A DNA stretch of 64,000 nucleotides. It comes from Rhizobium sp. (GTDB lineage Bacteria > Pseudomonadota > Alphaproteobacteria > Rhizobiales > Rhizobiaceae). The notes beneath the pieces are model-generated. The model had not been told where the DNA came from. It saw nothing but the letters and a program-made list of their open reading frames with translations, and did no database searches. Position 1 is the stretch's first letter. Every line of letters begins with the position of its first letter. A program made the translations under genes and the position numbers. Positions 11,245-20,892 of this stretch are shown here, in pieces. The stretch covers positions 72,959 to 136,958 of the forward strand of contig JAHHDR010000025.1 of NCBI GenBank assembly GCA_019739215.1, in the 5' to 3' direction.

Positions 11245-13092
11245 TCACTTCTGGGCGCGTTGATCCCACCAGCCGGGGAAATAGGCGCCATAGAGTGGCA
11301 GGTAATCCGGATGGTGGATATAGGATCTGCGGGCAACCCACTGTTCACCGAGATGGAACAACGGAACCATGTAGTGGCCGTTGACCAGCAGCCGGTCATG
11401 GGCCCTCACGGCGGCCGCGAAGTGCTCAGGGCCGGGGGCATGCAGGATGTTGTCGACCATCTTGTCGATGACGGGATCGGCGACGCCGGCAAAATTCTCG
11501 CTGCCCGGAAGGTCCCGCGCCGCCGAGCCCCAGCGCCTGAGTTGCTCGAGCCCGGGAGAAAGCGACGATGCGTAGGTCTTGAAGATCATGTCGAAATCGA
11601 ATGTCTGGGTACGCGCCTGATATTGCGCATCCTCGACCGTCCGCACGCTGACGGCAATGCCGAGAACGGCGAGGCTGCGCTGGTAGGCGAGGGCAATCTT
11701 CTCCTGTTCGATGTTCTGCGACAGGATTTCAAAGACGAGCGGGTGCCCGTCCGGGCCGACCATGCGCGTGCCGTCCAGTCGGAAACCGGCCTCGCGCAGC
11801 AGGTCGAACGCCCGCTTCAGCACCTTGCGGTCACGCCCCGAGGCGTCGGTCCTGGGCAGCGCATAGGCGCCGGTGAGAATGTCTTCCGGCAGTTTCGCCT
11901 TCGCGCCGGCCAGCAGCTCGCGCTCCAGCGGTCCAGCCGGAACCCCCAGGCTGGATAGGGAGGAATTCTGCCAGAAGCTCTGGGTGCGGGTGTAAGCGCC
12001 GTCGAACAGGGAGCGGTTGATCCACTCGAAATCAAGCACGAGCGTGAGGCCCTGTCGCAGACGGGCATCCCGGAAGATGGGCCGGCGCGTGTTGAACACG
12101 ATGCCATACATATTGGCGGGCAGGCCGGGCTTGAAGGCGTCCTTGACCACCTCGCCGGATGTCACCGCCGGGAAATCGTAGGACCGGCGCCACTTGGTCG
12201 GCGAGCCCTCGGCATAGATATCGACCTCGCCCTTCTTGAAGGCCTCGAACAGCGTCGTGTCCTGCAGGAAATACTCGATCGATACCTCGTCGAAATTGTC
12301 CATGCCCCGCTTGGTCGGCAGATCCGTGGCCCAGTAGTTCGGATCGCGCTTGTAGACGATCCTTTCGCCCGGCTTGATGTCCCTTGACCAGATAGGGGCC
12401 CGATCCGAGCTGCGGCACAAGCGTGGTCTCGTCGAAACCTTCCACCTTGGTCGCGTGCTTGGGAAACACCGGCGATATTGCGAGCAGCAGCGGAAACTCG
12501 CGGTCCGCATCCTCCGTGAAGGTGAACTTGACAGAATGCTCGCCGACCTTCTCCATTTTTCGCAACACGGTCCATTCGGGTGGAAAATGGCGGGCGGCCC
12601 TTGTCGCGCAACAGTTCGAAAGTAAACATCACATCTTCGGGCGTCACCGGCTTTCCGTCGGACCACCGCGCCTTCGGGTTGAGATTGAACTGGATCCAGG
12701 TCCCGCGCCTCGTCCCATTCCACGGTCTCGGCGAGCAAACCGTACATGGTGAACGGCTCGTCCTTGGAGCGCATCATCAGCGGCTCGATGATGAAATTAC
12801 CAAGCTCGGGATCCCACATGCCGCGCGCGGTGGTGCGAAAAACCCTTTGACGATGAACGGATTGAGGGTGGGTGAACGTGCCGACGACACCAAAATTCAG
12901 GCGTCCGCCCTTCTTTACGCCGGGGTCGACATAGGGGAAACTGCCGAAGCCGGGCTCCAAAGCGGGCCTGCCATGCATTGCGATGCCGTGAAGAGGCTCG
13001 GCAGGCACCAGACCCGCCGAGAACAGGCAGAGGGCGAGCGAAAGGATCAGTCTGTACACGGGGGGCGTTTCTCTCTCGCGAAGGCGATTCAT
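11245..13092 (-). CDS. ABC transporter substrate-binding protein, family 5 (YejA-like), frameshifted
   Basis: Periplasmic oligopeptide-type binding protein, 615 residues once indels are corrected. The start MNRLRERETPP at 13092 is followed by a hydrophobic signal peptide (about residues 13-30). The YejA-like opening PGFGSFPYVDPGVKKGGRLNFG and later segments such as DIKPGERIVYKRDPNYWA and YFPGWWDQRAQK are clear. At least five indels occur: a compensating pair near 12840-12890, and single insertions near 12704 (cgg-g-acctgg), 12558 (A-run) and 12388 (aag-g-gac). No permease or ATPase is adjacent, so it would have to work with a distant transporter. Confidence 0.85.
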   Translation of the reverse strand: MNRLRERETPPVYRLILSLALCLFSAGLVPAEPLHGIAMHGRPALEPGFGSFPYVDPGVKKGGRLNFGVVGTFTHPQSVHRQRVFRTTARGMWDPELGNFIIEPLMMRSKDEPFTMYGLLAETVEWDEARDLDPVQSQPEGAVVRRKAGDARRCDVYFRTVARQGPPAIFHPNGPCCEKWRRSASILSSSPSRRMRTASFRCCSQYRRCFPSTRPRWKVSTRPRLCRSSDRAPIWSRDIKPGERIVYKRDPNYWATDLPTKRGMDNFDEVSIEYFLQDTTLFEAFKKGEVDIYAEGSPTKWRRSYDFPAVTSGEVVKDAFKPGLPANMYGIVFNTRRPIFRDARLRQGLTLVLDFEWINRSLFDGAYTRTQSFWQNSSLSSLGVPAGPLERELLAGAKAKLPEDILTGAYALPRTDASGRDRKVLKRAFDLLREAGFRLDGTRMVGPDGHPLVFEILSQNIEQEKIALAYQRSLAVLGIAVSVRTVEDAQYQARTQTFDFDMIFKTYASSLSPGLEQLRRWGSAARDLPGSENFAGVADPVIDKMVDNILHAPGPEHFAAAVRAHDRLLVNGHYMVPLFHLGEQWVARRSYIHHPDYLPLYGAYFPGWWDQRAQK

Positions 13093-13325
13093 CGGGTCAG
13101 AGTCTAGCAAGCCGGGGCGGCTTGTCCCAACGCGGGCTTTGAAAATAACAAAATGCAGATGTCCGGCGAACTTGCACTGGATATTCTGCGGGACGGCAAT
13201 GTAACAGGAGCTTCCATAAGTCCTGCGGGTCATGTATTTGCCTCATTTGACCGGCAGGTGGGCTTCGGTTTCGGACGGCCCCGACCAGGCGCCGCCCACT
13301 GGGTATTACGAAACGGGAAAACAAT

Positions 13326-13950
13326 ATGAACCTGACTTTCAAGACCGCCATGCGGGCGGGCCTCTCGGCGCTGACGTTCCTTTCGGCGGCCATCAGCCTG
13401 TCGGCGACGGCGTCGGCGCAGCAGCAGACGGCCCCCCAGGGCTGGTTCAAGGTCTGCGACAAGCAGGACGACAACGAAGTCTGCTCGATCCGCAACATCA
13501 TGACCGCCAATACCGGACAGTTGATCACCGCCGTTGCGATCATCGACGTCAAGGGAAAGGTGAACCGCAAGTTCATGCAGGTCTCGGTGCCGTCCGCACG
13601 TCTGGTTCCTCCAGGCATCTTGATGCAGATCGACGGCGGCAAGGGCTCCAAGCTCGACTATGCCGTGTGCATGCCGGACCTCTGCATCGCCGAACTGGCG
13701 CTGACCGACGGCATCATCGCTTCGCTCAAGAAGGGCAAGGAAGTGGTGTTCACCTCGATCAATTTCCAGCGCGCGCCGAACCCGATCAAGATGACGTTGC
13801 AGGGCTTCACCGGTGTCTATGACGGTCCGGCGATGGAACAGTCCAAGCTCGAGGGAGCGCCAGCGCCTGCTGCAGGAAGAAATGCAGAAGAAGGCCGAGG
13901 AAGCCCGCAAGAAGCTTGAAGACGCCCAGAACGCCGCCAAGGCCCAGTAA
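13326..13950 (+). CDS. Invasion-associated locus B (IalB) family protein (C-terminal frameshift)
   Basis: About 207 residues. A signal peptide (residues 1-34, ending ATASAQ) precedes the IalB domain: GWFKVCDKQDDNEVC near residue 40, then the paired-cysteine segment YAVCMPDLCIAEL. IalB proteins are periplasmic or outer-membrane-associated; the name comes from Bartonella, but most homologues are in non-pathogens. An extra G near 13855 (gag-g-gagcgc) shifts the tail; in the corrected frame it is a charged helix rich in Glu, Lys and Gln ending AQNAAKAQ at 13948. A strong terminator follows directly. Confidence 0.88.
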
Positions 13951-13976
13951 CAGGCGCGTCGCCAATTCTCGTATCG

Positions 13977-14011
13977 GAAGGCCCGGGAGAAATCCCGGGC
14001 CTTCTTCGTTT
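13977..14011 (+). terminator. Rho-independent terminator after the IalB gene
   Basis: A perfect 12-bp stem (gaaggcccggga at 13977-13988 and its complement at 13993-14004) around a GAAA loop, followed by TTCGTTT. It lies 27 bases after the corrected stop of the IalB gene, which supports placing that stop at 13948-13950. Confidence 0.9.
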
Positions 14012-14075
14012 CCGGCGTTGGCGCCGCGGGCTGGCGACGATAGGCTCGGTTCACGATTCCCGGAATTTGCGGTGC

Positions 14076-14754
14076 ATGGAAACTTCGCTCTACCTTCCCG
14101 TCAAAGCGTTTCTCGAAGCGGCCGGCTACCAGGTCAAGGGCGAGATCGGCGGCTGCGACCTCGTCGGGCTCAGCGCGGATGACCCGCCCGTGGTCGTGGT
14201 CTGCGAGCTCAAGTTAAGCTTCAACCTCGAACTCATGCTGCAGGCGGTCGACAGGGCGTCAGTGGCCGAGGAAGTGTGGATCGCCGCGCGGGTCTCGGCA
14301 AAGGGCAGGGGACGGGAAGCCGACAAGAGATACCGCAACCTCTGCCGCCGGCTCGGCATCGGCATGCTCGGGGTGTCCGATCGCGGCGAGGTGAGTGTCA
14401 TCGTCAGTTCGGTCTCGCCGATGCCGAGGGACCGACCCGCGGCGGCGGTCGCGCCTTGTGCGCGAGCACCAGCGCAGGCGCGGGGACCCCGCGCTCGGTG
14501 GCAGCACGCGCCAGCCGATCATGACAGCCTATCGCCAGCAGGCGATCGCCTGCGCCGAGGCTCTGGCCGCGGGACCGCTGCGGCCAAGGGATATCCGGGA
14601 ACGGGGAGCACCGGATGCCGGCAGGATCCTGCTGAGCAATGTCTATGGCTGGTTCGAGCGGCTCCGGCCAGGCTGGTATCAACTGAGCGAACGCGGACGC
14701 TCGGTCGTGTCGCCTCCGGCATGTGCGGGCGATTCCATTCCGGTCATCGCCTGA
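14076..14754 (+). CDS. DUF2161 family protein with PD-(D/E)XK nuclease-like core (one frameshift)
   Basis: About 225 residues after correction. The N-terminal half shows a restriction-endonuclease-like core: METSLYLPVKAFLEAAGY, then GCDLVGL with an acidic residue and VVCELKLSF giving the ExK motif around residue 50. The C-terminal part (MTAYRQQAIACAEAL, then RILLSNVYGWFER) resembles a small winged-helix. An extra base near 14425-14432 shifts the frame between the halves. Family members are described only as putative phosphodiesterases. The last 76 bases overlap the convergent MFS gene. Confidence 0.8.
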
Positions 14755-15911
14755 GCAGACTGCCTTGCCAGGCGACGCACCACGATCAGGGCACAGAGCA
14801 TGGCTGCGGCGCAGAGACCGAAGGCGACGCGGGTCGAATAGATCTCGGCGACGGCACCGATCAGCGTGGGCATGACGATGCGTGGCACGCCCGCCACGAG
14901 CATGGCCACGCTGAGGCCGGCGGCACGATTGTGCGGCGTGTCCCGGCCGGCCATCGCGAACAGGCATGGGCAGAGGATCGCCCACGCCGATGCCGACCAG
15001 CGCGAAGAACGCGACATTGGCGACGAAGCCCTCGACCAGCGCCAGTCCGGCAAAACCCAGCGCCGCAACCAGCATGAACAGCGACATCAGAAGGGTTTCG
15101 TCGAAATGTGTCCGCAGCCAGTCGCCGGGAAAGCGGACCAGGGCGTTGCTCAGGCCGAAGAAGGCCGCCCCGAGGGCCGGCGATGGCGGCCAGTTGCGGA
15201 GCGCTGCGGGCCAGGAGTTCCGACGACCACATCAGCGCCGCGATCTCGCAGGAAATCACGAACCCCGCGGTGACGCCGATGAGCACCAGCCGGGGCGTGA
15301 AGGCGGACAGAATCCGGCGCTCCGGCACCACCGGCAAGGGCTCGGGCTTCTTCCGCGAGATGTTGTTGAAGACAAGAAGGACGGCAATCGCGACCGGGAC
15401 CGCAGCCGCTGCGACGGCCCAGAACGTACCGTAACGGGTCGCCAGCAGGCTTGAGACAATCGCGAAAATCGCCACAAACAGCGACCCCATGCCGTGGAAG
15501 ATGATGTAGATGCGCTTGCCGAGCGCCGCCTCGATGGCGCCGGCCTCAGCATTCATGATGACGTCGGTGATGCCAGAGGCGATGCCGTAGATTGCGGCGA
15601 AGACGAAGAAACTCCACGACCGAGCCCTCGGACAGCAAGAGCCAGAGCGATGCCAGCAGGACGGGCAAGACCGCCAGCAGCAAGGCGCGATGCGAGGACG
15701 TGGACGCGCCAGCGCGCCGGAGATGCCCATCGAGCCGACCGTGGGCGGCGGACATCAGCGTGATGCCGAGCCCATAGAGCGCGTTGTCGAGGCCATGCTG
15801 GGCGATGAGTTGCGGCGCTGCACCGGACACGGTGCCGACAACCGCGCCGAAGGCAGCAAACGCCGCCATGATCGCTGTGCGGGGTGATAAGAGCAGTGAG
15901 GAGACCGACAT
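14679..15911 (-). CDS. MFS transporter (multiple frameshifts)
   Basis: A major facilitator superfamily protein of about 410 residues when frames are joined. Recognisable pieces: start MSVSSLLLSPRTAIMAAFAAFGAVVGTVSG with the first membrane helix, LYGLGITLMSAAHG, SGITDVIMNAEAGAIE, IYIIFHGMGSLFVAIFA, VLIGVTAGFVISCEIAALMW, and the C-terminal helices LFMLVAALGFAGLALVEG and AAGLSVAMLVAGVPRI. About six indels lie near 15733, 15705, 15690, 15615, 15205 and 14975. Substrate is not predictable. It converges on and overlaps the DUF2161 gene end. Confidence 0.78.
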
Positions 15912-16257
15912 CGGGACCGATCGTGGAATGCGGCGAGAAAACGCGCCGGGGCATCGACCGGAACGGTCAGAGACAGGCATGGACCGGCAGGCTTGTTCGT
16001 GGCTGGAGCGGGACCTTACTATCAGACAGTTCCATAATCTATCTTATCCGATTTTTGTTTGTAGCGGGGTACATTCCATTTTCAAATGCAACGAAGACAA
16101 TAATGGCCATGGTTTTCAGCAGGATGGAATGGCCCGCTCTTTTGTGCAGTTGAGCATGGACGAACGCCGCGTCATTGCGCGGATGCATGAGAAGAAGCGG
16201 TTGACGGAACCATCTGAGCATCCGCGGGTTAAGTGGCCTTATATCAGGAGTGAAAGT
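15912..16257. other. AT-rich intergenic stretch with an IS30-like remnant
   Basis: The 346 bases between the MFS gene and the BA14K gene are visibly richer in A and T than the surrounding DNA (for example 16021-16110). No complete gene fits. The only coding signal is a short stretch resembling the start of an IS30 transposase, described separately. The last 20 bases supply the GGAG ribosome site of the BA14K gene. Confidence 0.6.
16129..16206 (+). pseudogene. IS30-family transposase N-terminal remnant
   Basis: From an ATG at 16129 the frame reads MARSFVQLSMDERRVIARMH before resemblance fades. IS30 transposases typically open with a short lead, then [QH]LxxEERxxIxxLxxx, which this matches. 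Nothing downstream resembles the helix-turn-helix continuation or the DDE domain; the frame runs on into the BA14K gene. I therefore read it as a scar about 25 codons long. Recognition is by motif only, so chance similarity cannot be excluded. Confidence 0.4.
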
Positions 16258-16641
16258 ATGAAACGTTTTTCCCTAGCGGCTGTCGCAATAAGCGCGGTTG
16301 TCGCCATATCTTCGGTTGTTCCGGCCGCTGCCCTGCCGGTCACCCAGCAGACGACCCGCATTGATTCTCAAATTGAGACCGTTGCGAAGATCGTGATCAA
16401 GCGCGGAAATTGGCGCGGTCATCGTGGCCACCGCGCCGCCCGGCCCGGCTATCGGCGGCATACCGATGGATTCTGGTATCCGCGCGCTGCCTTTACTGTA
16501 CGCGTCGCGCCCGGCGTTCGTGTGAAATTCGGCCCGCGGCACTCCCGTTGGTGCCGGGATCGCTACCAGACCTACCGCGCTTCGGACAACACTTACGTTG
16601 TTAGGTCCGGCGTTCGTCGAGCCTGCCGTTCACCCTTCTGA
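16258..16641 (+). CDS. BA14K family exported protein
   Basis: 127 residues. A signal peptide (residues 1-25, ending PAAA) is followed by a basic, glycine- and arginine-rich region (RGNWRGHRGHRAARPGYRR), a hydrophobic patch, and the BA14K C-terminal signature SRWCRDRYQTYRASDNTYVV then RRACRSPF with the paired cysteines. BA14K was first described as a Brucella immunoreactive protein; homologues are common in rhizobia and their role is unclear. The ATG at 16258 has a GGAG site 8 bases upstream, which decides the start over an open frame extending upstream. Confidence 0.85.
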   Translation: MKRFSLAAVAISAVVAISSVVPAAALPVTQQTTRIDSQIETVAKIVIKRGNWRGHRGHRAARPGYRRHTDGFWYPRAAFTVRVAPGVRVKFGPRHSRWCRDRYQTYRASDNTYVVRSGVRRACRSPF

Positions 16642-16769
16642 TCGACCCGAGGTTCGTCCCGCTCCTTCTATGCTGGGCGGGACGGCTGCCAGTGACCGAA
16701 ATTCTGACGGAGGCCGCAACCACCGGCCTCCGCATGCGTTTAAGACATATCAGCAAGGAGAACCGTTTC

Positions 16770-17273
16770 ATGGGCATTTTCGACACGATCAAGGACGCCA
16801 TTTGGGGAACTGACGAGCCGGTGCAGCCGACACCCCGAGCGGACCCTGTCGGGGACGCCTATCTCGGCGTCGACCAGGCGACGACCGGCGTCGTTGCCGA
16901 CGTCTCGACGCCTGCAAACGACCCCGCGATGCGAGACATCGCGGCGAGCGGCGTGCAACCGGTGACCAAGCCTGTGAACATCCAGTCGGCACAGAACCCC
17001 ACCGCACGTGTCACGGAGATTGACGTTGCCACGCAGCTTGACGCGGCGGCCAGGGCACGCGGCCAAGATCTCAACTGGCGGACGTCCATCGTCGACCTCA
17101 TGAAGGTTGTTGGCATGGATGCCAGTCTTCAGGAGCGCCGCGACCTGGCGCGCGAATTGAACTATAACGGCGACACGAACGACACGGCCAGCATGAACAT
17201 GTTTCTCCATCGCGCCCTGATGAAGAAACTTGCGGAGAACGGCGGCAAGGTGCCCGCTGACTATCTTGACTGA
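16770..17273 (+). CDS. DUF3597 family protein
   Basis: 167 residues from the ATG at 16770, which has an AAGGAG site 10 bases upstream; the longer open frame from 16692 has no such site. The N-terminus MGIFDTIKDAIWG and the C-terminal domain (LDAAARARGQDLNWRTSIVD, then DLARELNYNGDTNDTASMN and LAENGGKVPADYLD) are hallmarks of DUF3597. The middle (residues 15-85) is low-complexity and probably disordered. No signal peptide. Function is unknown. Confidence 0.85.
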   Translation: MGIFDTIKDAIWGTDEPVQPTPRADPVGDAYLGVDQATTGVVADVSTPANDPAMRDIAASGVQPVTKPVNIQSAQNPTARVTEIDVATQLDAAARARGQDLNWRTSIVDLMKVVGMDASLQERRDLARELNYNGDTNDTASMNMFLHRALMKKLAENGGKVPADYLD

Positions 17274-17433
17274 CATCGACTATCGAATTTTCGGAGGGTG
17301 AGGCTGGCAGTCGCCTTGCCTCCTCCGCCGGCGATCGACCGGTTATCGCGTTGCAGATGAATGCACCCAGAAATAGTCGGCGCCCGGAGTGGTCTGGCAA
17401 TGGGCATTCGGCTTGAAGGGTGGCATAGACGAG

Positions 17434-17466
17434 ATCGCCGAGCGTGGCAGTTCGCTGCCAGGCGAT
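17434..17466. other. Compound hairpin in an intergenic region
   Basis: An outer stem atcgcc (17434-17439) / ggcgat (17461-17466) encloses an inner perfect stem ggcag (17446-17450) / ctgcc (17455-17459) with a TTCG loop. It lies in the 281 bases between the DUF3597 gene and the end of the kinase-like gene, which otherwise show nothing. It has no T-run on either side, so it is not a standard terminator; it might stabilise the 3' end of the minus-strand operon transcript. Confidence 0.35.
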
Positions 17467-17554
17467 ATTACCCCATCACTGTCCGGCAGCCCTGCCCGGA
17501 TCGCTCGGCCTTTTCACCTCTCCCCGCATCGAGATGTCTCCTGCACGGCCGCGT

Positions 17555-18469
17555 TCAGCGATGCAGCACATCCGCCACGGCTGACCGGAATCCGTCAGTA
17601 TGCATGAGGGCGCGGCAACGCGCGAAACGCTCGTCTGCATAGGCCCGAAAGTCCGTCGCCCTGTTGTCATTGGCAAGCTGTATCAACCCCCAGAGAGTCC
17701 ACAACAGGTCGCACATGGCCTTGTAGATCACGATCCGTCCCCGCTCCGACGCTGAAGGTTGCCCGCCAAAGTAGGCCTGGATCATTTCCTCTTCCTGGCC
17801 TGAGTCGAATTCGCCCTCGACGGAGAGATCGGCGAGATCCCACATCGGATCGTTCATGCCGCAATATTCCCAGTCCACCATCCACATCCGGTGGCCGGTA
17901 TCGAGGAAATTCTCGCAGAGCGGATCGCAGTGGCAGGCAACATTCGGCAGCGGGTGGGCATTGAGCGCTTCGCGCACGGCCTCCGCCTCCCGCAGGATCG
18001 CATGGTAGCCGTCCGGCAGCGCCACGTTCTTCGTGGCCAGCACGCCGAGATATTCGTCGATCATGGCGAAAAGTTCGAAGCGCGCCGGGAACACGGCGCC
18101 GCTGTCATGCAGTTTCCGGAACGAGATGCCGGCGCGCGCCGGAGCGCCGGGCACAGACTTGAAGGCCTCCGGCGACATCGTCGTGGCGCCTTCGACGAAG
18201 CGCGAGACCATCTCGCCGGTTGCCCGGTCGACATAGAGGATCTCCGGGCTGACGCCGATGGCGGCAGCAGCCTGCGCCGCAACCATCTCGTTCTGCCGGT
18301 TGACATATTCCTCGGTGCCCTTGCCCGGCAGGCGAACGCAATACTCGCCCAGCCTGAACACCATGTTCGTGAGGCCACCGAGACGCTCGATCGGCCCCTT
18401 GTAGGACCTGAGGAACGGTATCGTCGGCAGCGCCTGCTTGAGAAGCTCGATGTCGGACTCCGATGTCAT
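17555..18469 (-). CDS. Choline kinase/APH-like phosphotransferase (distal gene of operon)
   Basis: 304 residues, cytosolic. The protein-kinase-like APH fold shows a nucleotide-binding start RLGGLTNMVFRLG near residue 30, the catalytic Brenner-type loop CHCDPLCENFL near residue 190 with Asp and Asn, and the metal-binding segment MVDWEYCGMNDPMWDLAD about 20 residues on. The last segment (WEYxGxNDxxxDLA) is the form seen in choline/ethanolamine kinases. It overlaps the upstream dehydrogenase by 4 bases and is the seventh gene of the operon. The likely substrate is a small amino alcohol related to the transported compound; this is inference from context. Confidence 0.82.
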   Translation of the reverse strand: MTSESDIELLKQALPTIPFLRSYKGPIERLGGLTNMVFRLGEYCVRLPGKGTEEYVNRQNEMVAAQAAAAIGVSPEILYVDRATGEMVSRFVEGATTMSPEAFKSVPGAPARAGISFRKLHDSGAVFPARFELFAMIDEYLGVLATKNVALPDGYHAILREAEAVREALNAHPLPNVACHCDPLCENFLDTGHRMWMVDWEYCGMNDPMWDLADLSVEGEFDSGQEEEMIQAYFGGQPSASERGRIVIYKAMCDLLWTLWGLIQLANDNRATDFRAYADERFARCRALMHTDGFRSAVADVLHR

Positions 18470-20883
18470 GCCTTCAATCTCTCCATGCGCGGGTCGTAGA
18501 GCGTGCGGCCCCCGCGCAGCGCATCATATGCCCTGCCGAACGCTTCGATCATGAACGATGTCTCTGTCGCCAGTTCCGCCGGCAGGTAGCCAAATGCAAT
18601 TGTCTTGCCCAGATGATAGCTGTATCCCGTGCTCGACGTCGTCCCCACCAACCTGCCGTCGAACAGCACCGCCTCGCCGCCGTGGAAGGGGGCGAAACCC
18701 TCGACTGTAAAAGACACGAGCTTGCGGTTGACGCCCTCGGACTTGATCGTCCGGAGCGCGTCCCGGCCGATGAAGTCACCCTTGTCGAGCGCGACGCAGA
18801 AGCCAAGGCCCGCCTCGTAAGGATTGTAGTCAGGCGTAATGTCGCCGGACCAGTAGAGATAGCCCTTCTCCATGCGGCAGGCGTCGATGGCGCGGTAACC
18901 GGCATCGGCGATGCCATGCGCCGCGCCGGCGACCTTCAGCGTGTCGTAGACATGGGCGGCGTAGTCCTGCTCGACATAGAGCTCGTAACCGAGTTCGCCG
19001 ACATAGCCGATACGGACGGCGAGCACGCGGGCATCGCCGACCTCGATCCCGCGGGCGGCGAGGAAGGGAAAGGCCGCGTTGGAGAGATCGTCGTCGCTGA
19101 CCGACTGCAGCACATCACGCGCCTTCGGCCCGCAGATGTTGATCGTGGCGAAACGGTTGGTAACATCGTGCAGCGTCACGCCCTCGGGCAGGTGGCGTGA
19201 GACCCAATGGCTGTCGCGCACGCCGAATCCCGAGCCCGTGACGAAATAGAAACGGTCCCTGGCGACGTGGATCAGGGTCACGTCCGCCTCGATGCCGCCC
19301 TTGTCGTTGCAGAGCTGGGTGTAGACGGCCTTGCCCGGCGGCCCGGAGAGATCGTTGGCGGCGAGGCGCTGGAGCGCCGTCTCCGTGCCCGGACCCGAAA
19401 TTTCGAACTTCGAAAACGACGTCTGGTCGATCAGCGCCACGCGCTCACGGATGGCGCGGACTTCCTCGCCGACCGCGTCGAACCAGCTCGGCTTGCCCTC
19501 GAAGGAAGGAACCTCCAACGGCAGATCACCGGGGCCGGCGAACCAGTTCGGCCGTTCCCAGCCGAACTTCGAACCGAACATCGCGCCTTGCTCGGCGAGC
19601 CGTGCATGAAGCGGCGAGCGGCGAAGGCCCCTGCCCGCCTGGCTTTCCTCGCCCGGCCAGTGGATCTTGTAATAGGCGCCGTAGGCTTCGATGGCGCGCT
19701 GGTCGAGATAGCGGCCCTGGCTGTGGACCTTGCCGAAACGGCGGACATCGAAAGGCCAGAGGTCCATGCCGGCATCGCCATGCAGGATCATGTTGGAGAG
19801 CGCCAGCCCCGCGCCGCCCGAGGCGGCAATGCCGGCGGTGAAGCCGCAGGCGACGTAGAAATTGTCGAGCTCTGGCGCCAGTCCCATGATCGGCTCGCCG
19901 TCGGCCGAGACCGGGATCGGGCCATTGATGACTGTCTGGATGCCGATCTCGTTGAGCACTGGCAGGCGGTCGGCGGCAGGCAGCGCGAAGAGCTCGAGCC
20001 GCTCCATGTTGGGCTCGAAGAGTTCGCGGCCGAAATCGACCGGCGGCTTGCCGCGCCAGCAGCCCTTCGACCCGTCCTCCCAGCCGCCGATGGCGAAGCT
20101 GCCGGTATCGGGCTTGAGGTAGAAATTGTTGTCGGGGTCTCGGAGTGTTGTGAGATCAGGATCGAGCGTCAGCGTCTTCTCGGTGAGGAAATACTGGTGC
20201 TCGACGACGCCCGCCGCGAGCGCCACGCCCGCCATCTCGCCGACGCGCTTGGCCCAGAGGCCGGCGCAATTGACGAGGATGTCGCAGGAAATGCTGCCGC
20301 CATTGGTGACGACGCCGACGGCGCGGCGGTTCTCGATGACGATCTCCTCGACGGTGACGCCTTCCTCGATCTTCACGCCATTCTGCCGTGCGCCCTTGGC
20401 ATAGGCCATGGTCAGCGAATAGGGATCGATATAGCCATCGCCAGGAATGAAAGCCGCGCCCTCAATGCCGTCCTTGACGATGAAGGGAAAGCGAGCGGCG
20501 GCCTCGTCGGCCGACAGCGAATAGCATTCGACGCCGAAACCCTTGGCCTGTGTCATCGACCGGCGGATCTCGCTCCAGCGGTCGGCGCTGCCGGCGAGCC
20601 GGAGCGAGCCGACCTTCTTCCAGGCGATGTGCTGGCCGGTCTCGGCCTCGAGGCGGTCGAATACGGCGACCGAATTCTGCATCAGCCGTGTCAGGTTCTT
20701 CTTGCCGCGCAGCTGGCCGACGAGGCCGGCCGCATGCCAGGTGCAGCCATGCGTAAGCTGCGCCTTTTCCAGCAGCAGCACGTCCTGGGCGCCATCGCGG
20801 GCGAGATGATAGGCGACGGAGGTGCCGATGGCACCGCCGCCGATGATGACGATATGGGCGTGCCGGTCCGCGCGGAATGCCAT
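18466..20883 (-). CDS. FAD-dependent oxidoreductase with GcvT-like folate domain (dimethylglycine/sarcosine dehydrogenase type), copy 1
   Basis: 805 residues. N-terminal dinucleotide fold IVIIGGGAIGTSVAYHLA, then CTWHAAGLVGQL, whose His is the covalent FAD attachment residue in dimethylglycine and sarcosine dehydrogenases. A middle FAO-type domain runs to about residue 430, then a GcvT aminomethyltransferase-like domain (SFSKFEISGPG, YVGELGYELYVE, ITPDYNPYEAGLGF) that passes one-carbon units to tetrahydrofolate. Such enzymes oxidatively demethylate N-methylated amines. It is about the same length as, and clearly homologous to, the next gene, indicating an old tandem duplication. Nine bases separate the two. 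Exact substrate unknown. Confidence 0.88.
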   Translation of the reverse strand: MAFRADRHAHIVIIGGGAIGTSVAYHLARDGAQDVLLLEKAQLTHGCTWHAAGLVGQLRGKKNLTRLMQNSVAVFDRLEAETGQHIAWKKVGSLRLAGSADRWSEIRRSMTQAKGFGVECYSLSADEAAARFPFIVKDGIEGAAFIPGDGYIDPYSLTMAYAKGARQNGVKIEEGVTVEEIVIENRRAVGVVTNGGSISCDILVNCAGLWAKRVGEMAGVALAAGVVEHQYFLTEKTLTLDPDLTTLRDPDNNFYLKPDTGSFAIGGWEDGSKGCWRGKPPVDFGRELFEPNMERLELFALPAADRLPVLNEIGIQTVINGPIPVSADGEPIMGLAPELDNFYVACGFTAGIAASGGAGLALSNMILHGDAGMDLWPFDVRRFGKVHSQGRYLDQRAIEAYGAYYKIHWPGEESQAGRGLRRSPLHARLAEQGAMFGSKFGWERPNWFAGPGDLPLEVPSFEGKPSWFDAVGEEVRAIRERVALIDQTSFSKFEISGPGTETALQRLAANDLSGPPGKAVYTQLCNDKGGIEADVTLIHVARDRFYFVTGSGFGVRDSHWVSRHLPEGVTLHDVTNRFATINICGPKARDVLQSVSDDDLSNAAFPFLAARGIEVGDARVLAVRIGYVGELGYELYVEQDYAAHVYDTLKVAGAAHGIADAGYRAIDACRMEKGYLYWSGDITPDYNPYEAGLGFCVALDKGDFIGRDALRTIKSEGVNRKLVSFTVEGFAPFHGGEAVLFDGRLVGTTSSTGYSYHLGKTIAFGYLPAELATETSFMIEAFGRAYDALRGGRTLYDPRMERLKA

Positions 20884-20892
20884 TGCCCTATC

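Noticed and set aside
17434..17466. tRNA-like or small RNA gene at the compound hairpin
   Set aside because: There is no cloverleaf, anticodon arm or T-loop sequence; only two nested stems are present.
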